A stretch of DNA of 23,344 nucleotides from Plantago elongata (lineage: Eukaryota; Streptophyta; Magnoliopsida; Lamiales; Plantaginaceae), in NCBI GenBank assembly GCA_036897095.1, contig JAYMSP010002598.1:1-23344 (forward strand), in the 5' to 3' direction. The translations under genes were made by a program, and so were the position numbers. Below the pieces are notes generated by a model, which was given only the letters and a program-made list of their open reading frames with translations, ran no database searches and was not told the DNA's origin. Shown piece after piece: positions 11,306 through 20,593 of the stretch (position 1 is the first letter of the stretch; each line of letters starts with the position of its first letter).

Positions 11306-11524
11306 AGACCATACAAGAATGTAGCCGAGTGGCAAGCTGAGACACCCCGTAACCATGAGGTCACGGGTTCGATTCCCTGAAATGGGTGATTATATTCTCG
11401 GAATAGAGATTGGTGGTGATTTGCCTCTAGAATCGATTGATAAATTCGTCTTATTCAACAAGTGTAATTGTAATGCTTTATTTTATATTAATTAATAATT
11501 AAAAAAACAGACCATTCAAAAATG
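11306..11524 (+). mobile_element. tRNA-derived SINE with target-site duplication
   Basis: The RNA polymerase III box A (TAGCCGAGTGG, 11322-11332) and box B (GGTTCGATTCC, 11366-11376) are both perfect and 44 bp apart. The sequences after box B cannot pair with those before box A as an acceptor stem, so this is not a tRNA gene. The body of about 187 bp ends in an A-rich tail (about 11500-11507). It is flanked by AGACCATACAAGAATG (11306-11321) and AGACCATTCAAAAATG (11509-11524), a 16-bp target duplication with two differences, the mark of LINE-machinery insertion. Whether the first one or two bases belong to the body or the duplication is unclear. Confidence 0.85.
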
Positions 11525-12480
11525 TTATGAAAGTTGAATTTTAACATACACACCCCCTATAAAATTAAATATATTTATTTATGTATAAGGAAATAATAAA
11601 TTTAAATATATATTTTAATTTAATTATTTGTTCACGAGCGGCTCACGAGCAACGATCATTTTGTCAGGGTAATCGATTTAAGCTAGACAGTGAGACGAGC
11701 TCGCTTGTGTTGATCAATTTCAAGTTCGATCAGAGCGTTGACGAGAGCTTGCGAACGACTTGATTCACTAGGACCTCCAGGTAGAGCTCACGAGGGCTAC
11801 TATCTAACAAGAAATGAAACGGCTAGTATCTAACAAGGTCATATGATGGGCTTATGGGTGCAGATTGAGTTTACAAAGGATAATGGGCCACCATGGAAGT
11901 CATATTTGTGCAAAAGAAGACCAGCTTCAGCATGGGCCATGAGTTGCTTAATTGGGCTTAATGAGAGACAGGATAAACTTGGCCAACGTATTGCACTTAA
12001 ATGGATTTGTTATACTTTTCTACTCGTTTTATTCATTCCGCAGCAGTACAAAATATCATACAATATGTGATTCTAACTGTTTCTTTTGTTCTTTTGCAAC
12101 CGGTTTTCGTTCAAGAATTGCATTCACCGTTCACCAACGAAACCATCTTTGATAATTACGCAACCATAAGTGCATCCTACTTTAGTCTCTGGATACTCAA
12201 CGCCTCAACCGTACACATAAAATGTAACTTAGCACATCAAATAAGCGTATTAAGTATTAACACATTGCGCGTACTAGGCAACGATGACACACTTATGCAA
12301 CGGAGTTCTCAACAATAAATAAAAATGTCGAATATAAGTGATTCGAGAAGAATCAGATCAGCATGACACTTGTTATGTAATGGGACAGGACACACGAAAA
12401 CACAAGGCTGGTAAACTGAGAATGTGAACCACTAGTCCCAGATTTTTCACAGGTAAGATGAAAAATCTCATGGCAGAGAG
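11525..12480. other. Intergenic DNA upstream of LHCA2
   Basis: Contains a stretch at about 11630-11790 rich in ACGAG and GAGCTC words that looks like a repeat fragment. There are also four TGGGCY (site II-type) words at 11847, 11884, 11933 and 11953. A 105-codon frame at 12001-12318 resembles no protein I know. I see no gene. Confidence 0.55.
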
Positions 12481-12499
12481 ATGATGACATTAGATTCTA

Positions 12500-12659
12500 A
12501 GAGCCACATGTCATCTTGATCAGCCAATCACATTCCAACACTCCTATCCAACCAGATAAGCCTCTTACTACATTTAACACCCAGTTCAAATGCTTCTCAG
12601 ACACATCATACACTAGCTCACAAACACAACACACCAATCAAGAACTTGCAACAACAGCC
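12500..12659 (+). promoter_or_regulatory. LHCA2 proximal promoter and 5' leader
   Basis: A CCAAT box (12524-12528) and an I-box, GATAAG (12555-12560), lie 100-136 bp before the start codon. A CACATGTCA word near 12506 resembles an E/G-box. CCAAT plus I-box spacing of this kind is common in light-regulated nuclear photosynthesis genes. No clear TATA box is seen; CATTTAAC at about 12571 is at best a weak one. The transcription start is not determinable from sequence alone. Confidence 0.5.
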
Positions 12660-14085
12660 ATGGCCTCTGCTTATGCTTCATCTGCCATTGCTGCAGCTGT
12701 TGCTTTCTCCTCCCACAGGCAAGTAGTCTCCTTCGTTGCCGTAATACGAACATATCGATCGTTTAAGTCTTTATGTATGCTATAAAAGTCCATGACTTGT
12801 TCAATGTTCATAAACTTTCTTGTCACAGTCACTTTAAATGAGTTAGCAGATGTTGATTCTGAAAACAATTGGTTCGAATCACCAATAATCGGTTTAAAAC
12901 AATCAGTTGCAAATGGCCAAATAGGCAAGAATTAAGAAACAGAGTTAGCATATTTTCTAGCAAATACAACTCAGGCTTGAAAAATGAATCAGTGCTGAAA
13001 TTTTTACTTACTGCACAGTACCCAGAAGAATGGAAACCTTGTAGGAGCATCCAAGACTTCTTTGTTCGGTGGAAACAAATTGGGAGTGACCAAGATCACT
13101 GCCCCATCAAGATCAAGATCAGCTACAATAGTCCGTGCAGCGGCTGAACCTGACAGACCTATTTGGTTCCCTGGCAGCACCCCACCCCCGTGGCTAGACG
13201 GCAGGTTCGAAAATTATCTGCATAAAGATTATCAATATGGACAAGATTTTGTTCAACAAATAAGTTCTTATCTAACGTTTGACCTATTTTCTGCTATGCA
13301 GCCTTCCCGGTGACTTTGGCTTCGACCCTCTTGGTCTATGTACGTAACAAACTTAAAGCTTGAGTTGCATATTATTTCATCTCATTTAAAGGCTCATGTA
13401 GTGATGTATGGAATACATTCATTTATATCAATTCTCTAACAAGCATTATGTAAAATTCTTACAGCATCTGACCCAGAGAGCTTGAAATGGAACGCACAAG
13501 CGGAGCTTGTACACTGCCGATGGGCCATGTTGGGTGCTGCGGGTATTTTCATCCCCGAGTTCCTGACGAAGATCGGCATCCTAAACACCCCTTCATGGTA
13601 CACTGCCGGTGAACAAGAATACTTCACCGACACCACCACCCTCTTCGTCATCGAGTTGGTTCTTATTGGATGGGCCGAGGGAAGAAGATGGGCTGACATT
13701 ATCAAGCCTGGATCCGTCAACACTGACCCCATCTTCCCTAACAACAAACTTACCGGAACTGATGTTGGATACCCAGGTGGTTTGTGGTTTGACCCACTTG
13801 GTTGGGGCTCAGGTTCGCCTGCCAAAATCAAGGAGTTGAGAACAAAGGAGATCAAGAATGGGAGATTGGCTATGTTGGCAGTTATGGGAGCCTGGTTCCA
13901 ACACATCTACACTGGTACTGGACCGATCGACAACCTCTTCGCCCACCTTGCCGATCCTGGTCATGCTACCATTTTTGCTGTAAGTACAAAATCAAAAGAA
14001 ATTTAAAAAATCAGTATTCCTAACCTGTGCGTGAATTGCTAATAATGATTTCATAATCATGTTGCAGGCATTCAGCCCCAAGTGA
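12660..14085 (+). CDS. LHCA2: Photosystem I chlorophyll a/b-binding protein Lhca2, five exons
   Basis: Exons 12660-12718, 13019-13204, 13302-13339, 13465-13979 and 14068-14085 join to a 271-aa protein ending in AFSPK. It is a nuclear-encoded antenna protein that binds chlorophylls a and b and xanthophylls in the thylakoid and docks to photosystem I. Residues 1 to about 60 are Ser/Ala-rich without acidic residues, a plastid transit peptide; the mature part starts near [13 protein letters not shown]. The LHC helices are visible: the first with E108-x-x-H111-x-R113 (about 101-128), the middle one at about 152-171 ([18 protein letters not shown]), and the third with E223-x-x-N226-G-R228. His111 rather than Asn at the third position of the first motif fits Lhca1/Lhca2 rather than the red-shifted Lhca3/Lhca4. 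The start ATG (GCCATGGCC) has ideal context. The gene looks intact. Intron 1 probably uses a GC donor. Confidence 0.96.
12719..13018 (+). other. LHCA2 intron 1, probable GC-AG intron
   Basis: The donor reads CACAG|GCAAGTAG, a textbook GC-type donor, and the acceptor reads CTGCACAG|TACCC. Joining gives ...[22 protein letters not shown], which aligns without gaps to remembered Lhca2 transit peptides from nightshades. An alternative GT donor five bases downstream (after GGCAA) with an acceptor at 13025/13026 also keeps the frame but gives a peptide one residue shorter and a poor donor (CAA|GTAGTC). I prefer the GC form. Introns 2-4 (13205-13301, 13340-13464, 13980-14067) are ordinary GT-AG. Confidence 0.65.
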
Positions 14086-14290
14086 GAGAAGCAACAAATT
14101 CGCTGAAACTTAATGCTGGAGAACATCATTCCTGGAAAGAAAACGTTTATCTAAACAATGTTGTATTCTTAGATGTGTGTTCTACATCTTTAATGTGCTG
14201 TAGAGAAGAGATTATGCAGTGTACATCAAATCCAAACTTCGTAAATAGTACAATTCATTTCATGAATCTAAACATTCAAACGACGGACAA
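14086..14290 (+). other. LHCA2 3' untranslated region (extent estimated)
   Basis: Directly follows the TGA stop. The sequence is T-rich with TTGTA-type words near 14160, as in plant far-upstream polyadenylation elements. No canonical AATAAA was found, so the end is a guess. Confidence 0.4.
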
Positions 14291-15814
14291 AAAGACAATC
14301 TTATGCATCTTCTACCTGAAAAGGCATCAAAGCACAACACGAATAAGAAATTAAAATTAAGGGTAGTCGGACCAAACCTCAAAATGTTCAAGAACTATGT
14401 ATTCAGGAATTCAAAAAACAATGAAATTGATCACCACTGACCTGTAATAATAATACTATCTGATAAAAAGAGCAGCCCTTCTATGATTTCAGAAAAAACT
14501 GAATAACCAGGATAGATAGTCATGGTAAATTAAACGAGAACCTGAACTGGTCTAGCTGATTTGTCCAACATGCTGTAAACTCAGTGCACAATTAACTACA
14601 GTTTCGCTATAGAAGTAAAAAAAGCCATAGAGTGGACTACTGAAAGTATATGCTGGAAGAGGATGACAAGAACATAGCAATGCAAAAATTCAACAATGGA
14701 AACTCGTCACTTACCCTTAATTTACAAACTTATGGTCTCATCAGCCATCAATGTGTCACATGATGAATCAAACTAGGCATAGTATTGCCAACCTAACAAG
14801 CATTTCGTATTCCTAGTTTTAGTATATAGGAAGATGAAGCAAAAAAAAAAGGTACACTAAATACAGTTTTCACGGGATACTAATAAACCTTCAAATTAAT
14901 CCTGAGATTCATCATATGCAGTTAGAACACAAATGTGTATACCTTATTATACATTTTCCAAGTAGCGTACATGAATAGATCCACAAAAATTGCTAGACCT
15001 GCCCCAGGTGATGAGTTCTGCTCTCACGCTAGCCTTGTTACTTAGTTACATGAATACATCCACAATCATGCTGCCTTGACAGCTTGATATACAACTCATG
15101 ATGGTCTGTCAAACATAGAATTTCTAAGGTTCTAATGGTCTGGAATCTAGTGAAGGATTTAAGTGATTGTACTGGCCTCGTGATAGTAAAGATAATGTGC
15201 TGCTTTCATTGCTATCATGAAATGTCTATCAGGTAGTCTATACTATTTAGCCTTTGCTTTAGCTGTATCATGGAAGCTGACCAAACCATCAGTTTAATTT
15301 CCAGCACCTAACTCTCGAGGAACACGATTTGAACTCAGACTTTTGCAGAACTTCTAATGAAGTAACATTGCTCTGCATGTGATTGGAATACTCTTTGCTC
15401 TGGAAAAACAACCAAGGCATTGATCACTTTGTGATAAAGGAATCCGTGCATCATAACATGGATTCTGGTAATTTGAGTATTCCAATTTACACACTGAAGC
15501 AGCAAGAAGGCAAGATATCAAAGGTTATCTACTTATCTAACAGAACAATATACCACCCCTTCCTACAATCAATACTGCAGACAGTACTTCTCTCAGCCCA
15601 AGTCCGTAAAGTAATGAGATTCCTAACCACAACTGAGCTCTAAGTCATCTTTACTTGTTAACATAAGAGATTTTCTATAGAACTACAGTAAACATCGAAA
15701 ACCAAAAAGAAGATTACTCATCAGCATTAGTACCTCAGTAATTCTCAACTCTACACAGGAAAGAGATCAACCAGCTGAGAAAAATTGGACTGAGGGACAA
15801 CCAGCAAGGTAGCA
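14291..15814. other. Intergenic DNA, nothing recognised
   Basis: About 1.5 kb between LHCA2 and the tandem array. Its base composition is slightly less AT-rich than the left of the window. An 86-codon frame at 15383-15643 shows no recognisable motif. I saw no splice-linked exon series on either strand, but an unrecognised gene or a long noncoding RNA cannot be excluded. Confidence 0.5.
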
Positions 15815-17785
15815 GTTGTCAAGAATATTATATCTTCTACATTAAGAGTGTCTCAACTTAACGCAATGTTACTCAAACCAGGTGCAACCATCCAAAAACA
15901 TCTAAAGGAAGACATTACCTGCTGCAGAATATGCTATCTCCCAGGAAATTATTAGAATGTGACGGTATTAATGAATCGCATAACTCAGACAAACTAGTTA
16001 ACAGTATTAACCAGGAAATGGTGACATGAAGTATGTACTGATGCTGTGATGCCTAACTAAACTCATGCAACATGACTCAAGATATTATTTCTATCATCAA
16101 AAGTATTTTTATTCAGTGTATCCTAAAAAGATGCAACTATGCAAGCATCCAAAATAATCTGAAGGAAGACAGACTAAACACATAAATCCCCATAGTTCCA
16201 CAAAGAAAGCGGAGGTTATTGCATTCATATACTTGCAACAAACATATGTACAAAGAGAGGTCAACTGTTCTCAGAATATTTATGAGCGAGTTCAATTGGG
16301 ATTTTTTTTAGCAAGATTCAGCTACAAAAGGATGCATATATGCTTCCCAAGAAAATTCAGACAAATGCCACGGTATTCATGAATTCTATAGTCATTTAGA
16401 CAATAGGTTACTTAGCAGTATTAACCAGCAAAATGGTGAATGATGTACATACCAACGCATAAACTTATAAACATAGGCAACTCGAGATTATTATCCCTTC
16501 CACAACACCAGTATCTGAAGTTGACTGTAGCATAAACTATGCAAGACACCAACTAGTCATGTAAGCCTGGCTAAAAACATTACTGCCTCCAACTCCAGAA
16601 AGACAACTAACTTTTTTTAATCCATATAGTCAAATTAACTAAATTCAGCAAGAAAGGGATGCACAAATCCTACTTCCCTGCAACAATGCCATGATATTAG
16701 CAAGCCCAATAAGTATTCAGAGAATCAATTAGCACTTGGCTTTATCAAGAAGGAAACAGTCAGACAACAAAAACGAAATGCAGCTCAGTTGGTAAGACGC
16801 TTCACCTCCAACCAATAGGTCGGGGTTCGAGTCATCCTTTAGCCGTTTCAAAAAAAAAAAGAAGGAAACGGTCAAATAAAGCATGTGTCAACATTATTAT
16901 ATCTGCTACATTGATAAGTATCTCATTTCAACATTATCCTGAAAAGTGCAAGCACCCCCAAAAATCTACATAAAACTGGATAAACAGATTAATGCACCCG
17001 ATTCGACAAAGACAACTGCTTTTAAGATGCTCATATGTCCCATGGGTACAAAATTAAGCCAGCATAGATGCAGATATACAACTTGTGAACAAAAATGCCC
17101 CGGTTTTAATGAATGCAATAGTCGTTTGAATAACTAACAGTGTCGGCAGGGAAAAGATGACATGAATATATGTCAAAGATTACTATCTCTTCTACGTCGA
17201 GAACTATAAGTAACTCAACTCAACGCCACCATAAGAAAAAGTGCAAGTACCCCAAAAAACTTAAAGAAGACTGGTTAAAAACATTAATGTCCCGAATGCC
17301 ACACAGACAGCTGCTTATATCAGCGTTCATATGGTCATATTCTCAATATAAAGCTAGCAAAGATGCCCATATGTTATTCAATAAAAATACGCCACGGTAT
17401 TAACAATTCCAATAGTCATTTGCAGAAGTAGCTAGGTAATATCAGCCAGGAAATAGTGACATGATGTATGCACTACAATGCATAAGCTTGCATAACAAAG
17501 GTATCTCAAGATTACTATCTCTTCTGCATTGAGAGTATCTCAACTCAACATAATCCTAACTATCTAAAGAAGACTGGCCAAACACAAAATTGTACCCAAT
17601 TCCACAAAAACAAAAAACAAAAATTAATTTTTCGACACACGTATAGGTTAACATTGCGATTTCAGCTACAAAATATGCATATATGCTAACCCAACAAAAA
17701 ATGCCACAGTATTAACGAATCCAACAGTCACTTGGAGAATTAGCTTCCTTATGGACATAGTGACATGAAGTAAAAACTCTAATTC
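15815..17785. repeat. Decayed tandem array, about six units of roughly 300 bp
   Basis: Recurring landmarks appear in fixed order. One is GCCACGGTATTAA-like, at 15959, 16367, 16688, 17097, 17391 and 17703. It is followed by a word like AACAGTATTAACCAGGAAAT and then GACATGATGTATG. After that come ATCTCTTCTACATTGAGAG, ATCTCAACTCAACATAATCC and CTAAAGAAGACTGG words. Intervals are 408, 321, 409, 294 and 312 bp. The third interval holds a 98-bp SINE plus its 14-bp duplication, so without it the interval is 297. The first interval carries about 100 unexplained extra bases. The units have diverged considerably. The function, if any, is unknown. Confidence 0.8.
16749..16874 (+). mobile_element. Short tRNA-derived SINE / tRNA retropseudogene with target-site duplication
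   Basis: The body (16763-16860) has a tRNA-like D-arm GCTCAGTTGG (box A type, 16782-16791) and a box B-like GGTTCGAGTC (16824-16833), and ends in an A11 run. It is flanked by GAAGGAAACAGTCA (16749-16762) and GAAGGAAACGGTCA (16861-16874), a 14-bp duplication with one difference. It lacks a paired acceptor stem, so it is not a functional tRNA gene. At 98 bp it is short even for a SINE; it could be a single retroposed tRNA-like transcript rather than a family member. Confidence 0.85.
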
Positions 17786-18140
17786 AGAGTTTTTAATCTG
17801 GTTAAATTTGCAAAAGCCAGCTGCAAATAACACTCATCATATCCCAACTCAAACATGTTATGGTATCCACACAATCCACAGAAACATTTAAAGAACAACA
17901 GTACAAACAAATTGCTATGTGTTTAGTACTAGCTTATCAGCTCGACTAAACAAACGCTTGATAGCTTCAAAGCTAGCTGATCTAATAGGCATCATCTAAG
18001 TATCTAACAAAGCAAGTAAAGGAGCAGTTAGAGCAGTAGCAATTAGGATTTGTATTAATCAAGAGTATATATAAGAACCAAACTAGCAATACATTGATGA
18101 TTCTCCTTTACACAAGTAGCAATGAAGGTGAGAAAAAACA
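17786..18140. other. Intergenic DNA and probable 3' flank of the minus-strand gene
   Basis: Between the tandem array and the Stowaway MITE. It probably contains the polyadenylation region of the minus-strand zinc-finger gene, but no clear AATAAA was found on that strand. Confidence 0.4.
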
Positions 18141-18244
18141 TACTCCCTCCGTCCTGGTTCCAATCACCCGCAGGGCCGGTAACTGAATTTGGACGGACCA
18201 AAATGGAATCCGGGTAAACGAAACTCAACGGAACCGAGGGAGTA
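18141..18244. mobile_element. Stowaway MITE (about 100 bp) next to the zinc-finger gene
   Basis: The left end CTCCCTCCGTCC (18143-18154) and the right end GGAACCGAGGGAG (18230-18242) are inverted repeats of the classic Stowaway type. TA target duplications lie at 18141-18142 and 18243-18244. The body is 100 bp with no coding capacity. It ends 25 bp beyond the stop codon of the minus-strand gene, so it almost certainly lies within that gene's 3' untranslated region. Confidence 0.9.
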
Positions 18245-18269
18245 TTCATCATCACCAAACAAACACTCT

Positions 18270-18569
18270 TCACAAATTCCGGTTAGAAGGCGGAATAGCA
18301 ATCTGAACCGGAAGTGGCCGACCGGTCCCACCCCCTCCACAGCTACTGCAACCCATTCGACCCGACCCGGCACATGTCCGACAACCATAGTCCCCATCCG
18401 ACCAACGCGAACACATACACGCGACCCGACCCGTTCCGTTGCAGCTCGGGCATCTGGGGCCCCGACCCGAACCCATCATCGTGTTCTGGTCCATGAACTG
18501 CTTGACGATCGCCGCTCCGGCTAGCACGCTCAGTCCGGCTGCCACCTGACTCAACACAATTGGACTCAT
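18270..18569 (-). CDS. Small DnaJ-type cysteine-rich zinc-finger protein, one exon
   Basis: A 99-aa protein starting MSPIVLSQVAAGLSVLAG. Residues about 4-23 form one hydrophobic segment (membrane anchor or uncleaved signal). Residues 40-81 are a DnaJ-type zinc-finger region with eight cysteines: CPSCNGTG (C40, C43), CMC (C51, C53), CRTCAGSG (C63, C66) and CSSCGGGG (C74, C77). There is no J domain. Plants have several such J-less proteins, including BSD2 (Rubisco assembly) and the thylakoid FtsH-interacting protein FIP. This one lacks an obvious long transit peptide, so its compartment and partner are open. The frame stays open upstream but has no ATG before this one, which supports the chosen start. 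A TATA box lies about 310 bp upstream. The coding part is G+C-rich against its surroundings. I am confident in the fold, not in the role. Confidence 0.85.
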   Translation of the reverse strand: MSPIVLSQVAAGLSVLAGAAIVKQFMDQNTMMGSGRGPRCPSCNGTGRVACMCSRWSDGDYGCRTCAGSGRMGCSSCGGGGTGRPLPVQIAIPPSNRNL

Positions 18570-18879
18570 GATTGGATTTCTTGATTGTTTTGGTTTGTGA
18601 GAAAGAAGAATGGTTTGTGAGATTTTTTGTTGAATGAGTTTGTGAGATGGGTATATGATTGAGAAGTGGTGGTGGTGGAAGAGTACACGTAAGTGAAGGT
18701 GGTGGTGAAGATGGACTTGGGTGGCTTTGGAAGCTAGTGAAGAAGAAGAGGAGAGATGAGATTTTTGTTTTTCCAAGTTGTGTGAATGAAAAAGATTGGA
18801 TTTTTATGGTTTGCTTGTTGGTGTTCTCTTTGCCTCCAATCCAATTGCTTCTTGGTCTTGTTTTTGCTGCCTCCAATTT

Positions 18880-18888
18880 CTATTTATA
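18880..18888 (-). promoter_or_regulatory. TATA box of the zinc-finger gene
   Basis: Read on the minus strand it is TATAAATAG, close to the plant consensus. It would place transcription start near 18850-18858 and give a leader of about 285 nt that contains a long CT-rich tract, common in plant leaders. No competing TATA was seen closer to the start codon. Confidence 0.55.
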
Positions 18889-18899
18889 TTGTCCTAGGT

Positions 18900-19547
18900 G
18901 TGTCATTAACTTGTCCAGATTTTTCTCTACCTTTCCTACACTTTTACTAAATCAATATATAATATTGAAATTTAGACGTGTTATATCTGTTATAAATATC
19001 ATTCTTAATATGCCTGGGAAATAGACATGTTTAGTACATTGAGGCAAATGATCACCGATGAAGCAATTTAGTTGAGTTTAAAATTTACGAGTAACTGTGC
19101 TGATTTGGAGGGTTGCTTTTAATTTTACAAGGTATGAGTTGCTACGAATGGTATCATAGTTAGTTTAACACTTACCCATGTGGCATGGTTAGTTGGTTCA
19201 AGCAAGGCGTGATAGAGACATTGTACAATTTAAGAGGGGAATACCTAAGATTTTAAAAGTTTAAAGGGATTGGGATGATGACACGATACTCGTATTAACA
19301 ATGTACACATTTTCACAAGACTTCAAATTAAATGTAGTTGCTTTTGGAACAATTTCAGGATGGTTGTCCCATTAAGAAGTAACAATTTTGGTGCAGGAGA
19401 AGTACATACGTATACCATCATGACTCAAAGAGTAGTCAAATAGTCATTATGTTGGTTCAAGGTCTGGACCCACATGGGGGAAAGGACCTTACTCGTTAAG
19501 TTTTCAAAATATGCACATGTGGAGAAGATGATTATGCACACTTTTCA
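18900..19547. other. Intergenic DNA, nothing recognised
   Basis: Upstream flank of the minus-strand gene running to the TRIM element. No gene or repeat was recognised. Confidence 0.5.
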
Positions 19548-19899
19548 TGTTAAATATCTCACATCGCTTAAGAACATCACTATCTATAAGATATGGACAA
19601 CTATATCTCCTTACCAGGGCTTTTACGGGGTATCAGAGCCCATTAAAGCATGGTATCAGAGCCCATGGACTACTTAAGTTGATGTTGGATCTTGGACTAC
19701 TCAGGTCCCTATCTGCCTACTCTGGACTTGCCCCTCTCTATTACTACATGTTGAGCTCGAGTCTATTGGCTCACACGTGAGGGGACCTGTTAAATATCAC
19801 ACATCTCTTGAGAACATCTTGAACACTATCTATAAGATATAAACAACCCTTTCTCCTTACAAGATCTTTTAAGATGTAGGTGAGTCCAATGACAACTCA
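19548..19899 (+). mobile_element. TRIM (terminal-repeat retrotransposon in miniature)
   Basis: Two short direct terminal repeats begin TGTTAAATATCTCACATC (19548) and TGTTAAATATCACACATC (19788). They share ACTATCTATAAGATAT and CTCCTTAC blocks and run about 103 and 112 bp. Directly after the first is TGGTATCAGAGC (19651-19662), which matches the primer-binding site for plant initiator-methionine tRNA. Directly before the second is the purine tract GTGAGGGGACC. The roughly 137-bp interior has no coding capacity, as is normal for TRIMs, which rely on proteins from other LTR elements. The terminal repeats have diverged clearly, so this is an old fossil copy. No target duplication was found. Confidence 0.8.
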
Positions 19900-20009
19900 T
19901 GGACAAGGTAAGGCAAATGCCTCACCTCAGATTTGCCCATGAAGTATACCTAATGATATACTTGCATACATCCACAATTTATTTCCCTTGTTTTTATTGT
20001 GAACTTACA

Positions 20010-20041
20010 CCCCCCCCCCCCCCCCCCCCCCCCCCTCCCCC
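20010..20041. repeat. C homopolymer (26 C, then T, then 5 C)
   Basis: An unbroken run of 26 C at 20010-20035, a single T, and five more C. The minus strand is a G-run able to form quadruplexes. Length in the assembly may be inaccurate because such runs are hard to sequence. Confidence 0.9.
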
Positions 20042-20593
20042 AGTTAGATAGGGTCATTGCAGATAAGAGCCATTTAGTTCAACAATAACATCCTAGTCCA
20101 ATTTGCCCAAAATTCGTTGACCAGCTTATAAGCATAAATCAAATAACGGACAAACAAACATGGCCTTAGACTAATCTTTACCATTTTACCTTTCTAGGTT
20201 AAATTCATTTGCCAATAAACGACTGCCCGCCAAAATCAAAACTCTCCGTCTTCTCTTCGTCTTCTTCACCCGATCACCATAATCGAGCCAAAATCATCCA
20301 TCAATCATCGTAATTTCTCTTGTAATCGTCCATTATAGCATGAAGAACATCGAATTTCGATCAGTCTCACCTGTTTCGTCGAGATATTTGGCGACTGTGA
20401 GGTAGGTTTTTGCCTTACTCTGTAAATGTATTATTTTTTTGCATTATTCATGTATGTATTGATGTTAATATCCATAATTTCTTGTCTGATTTTAGTGGTT
20501 TCTATTGTAGTTGAAATAGTCAATTTCTAGCTGAGGTTTTAGTGATGAATACTAATGTGTTTTTCTATGGTATTGATGCTTGTTACAATTTCA
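20042..20593. other. Non-coding leader-like region before the Mutator-like fragment
   Basis: The CT-rich stretch at about 20235-20400 resembles a plant 5' leader. It contains an ATG at 20340 opening a 20-codon frame that runs into a plausible GT donor at 20402. No matching acceptor can be chosen with confidence, so I do not call an exon. Confidence 0.35.

Noticed and set aside
11315-11395. tRNA gene at the perfect A and B boxes
   Set aside because: No acceptor stem pairs across the ends, and target duplications plus an A-rich tail show a SINE.
12001-12318. 105-codon frame upstream of LHCA2
   Set aside because: No recognisable motif, no splice or promoter context, and the length is within chance for this region.
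13436-13906. 156-codon open frame on the minus strand
   Set aside because: It is the antisense shadow of LHCA2 exon 4.
16775-16850. tRNA gene
   Set aside because: T-arm and acceptor stem do not pair; the A-run and flanking duplication show a retroposed copy.
18570-18776. In-frame 69-residue N-terminal extension of the zinc-finger protein
   Set aside because: Its first codon is TTG and no ATG precedes the chosen start in this frame; the His/Ser-rich content looks like leader sequence.
18343-18876. Long minus-strand frame overlapping the zinc-finger gene
   Set aside because: It opens with TTG, not ATG, begins upstream of the expected transcription start, and its low-complexity content is translated leader.
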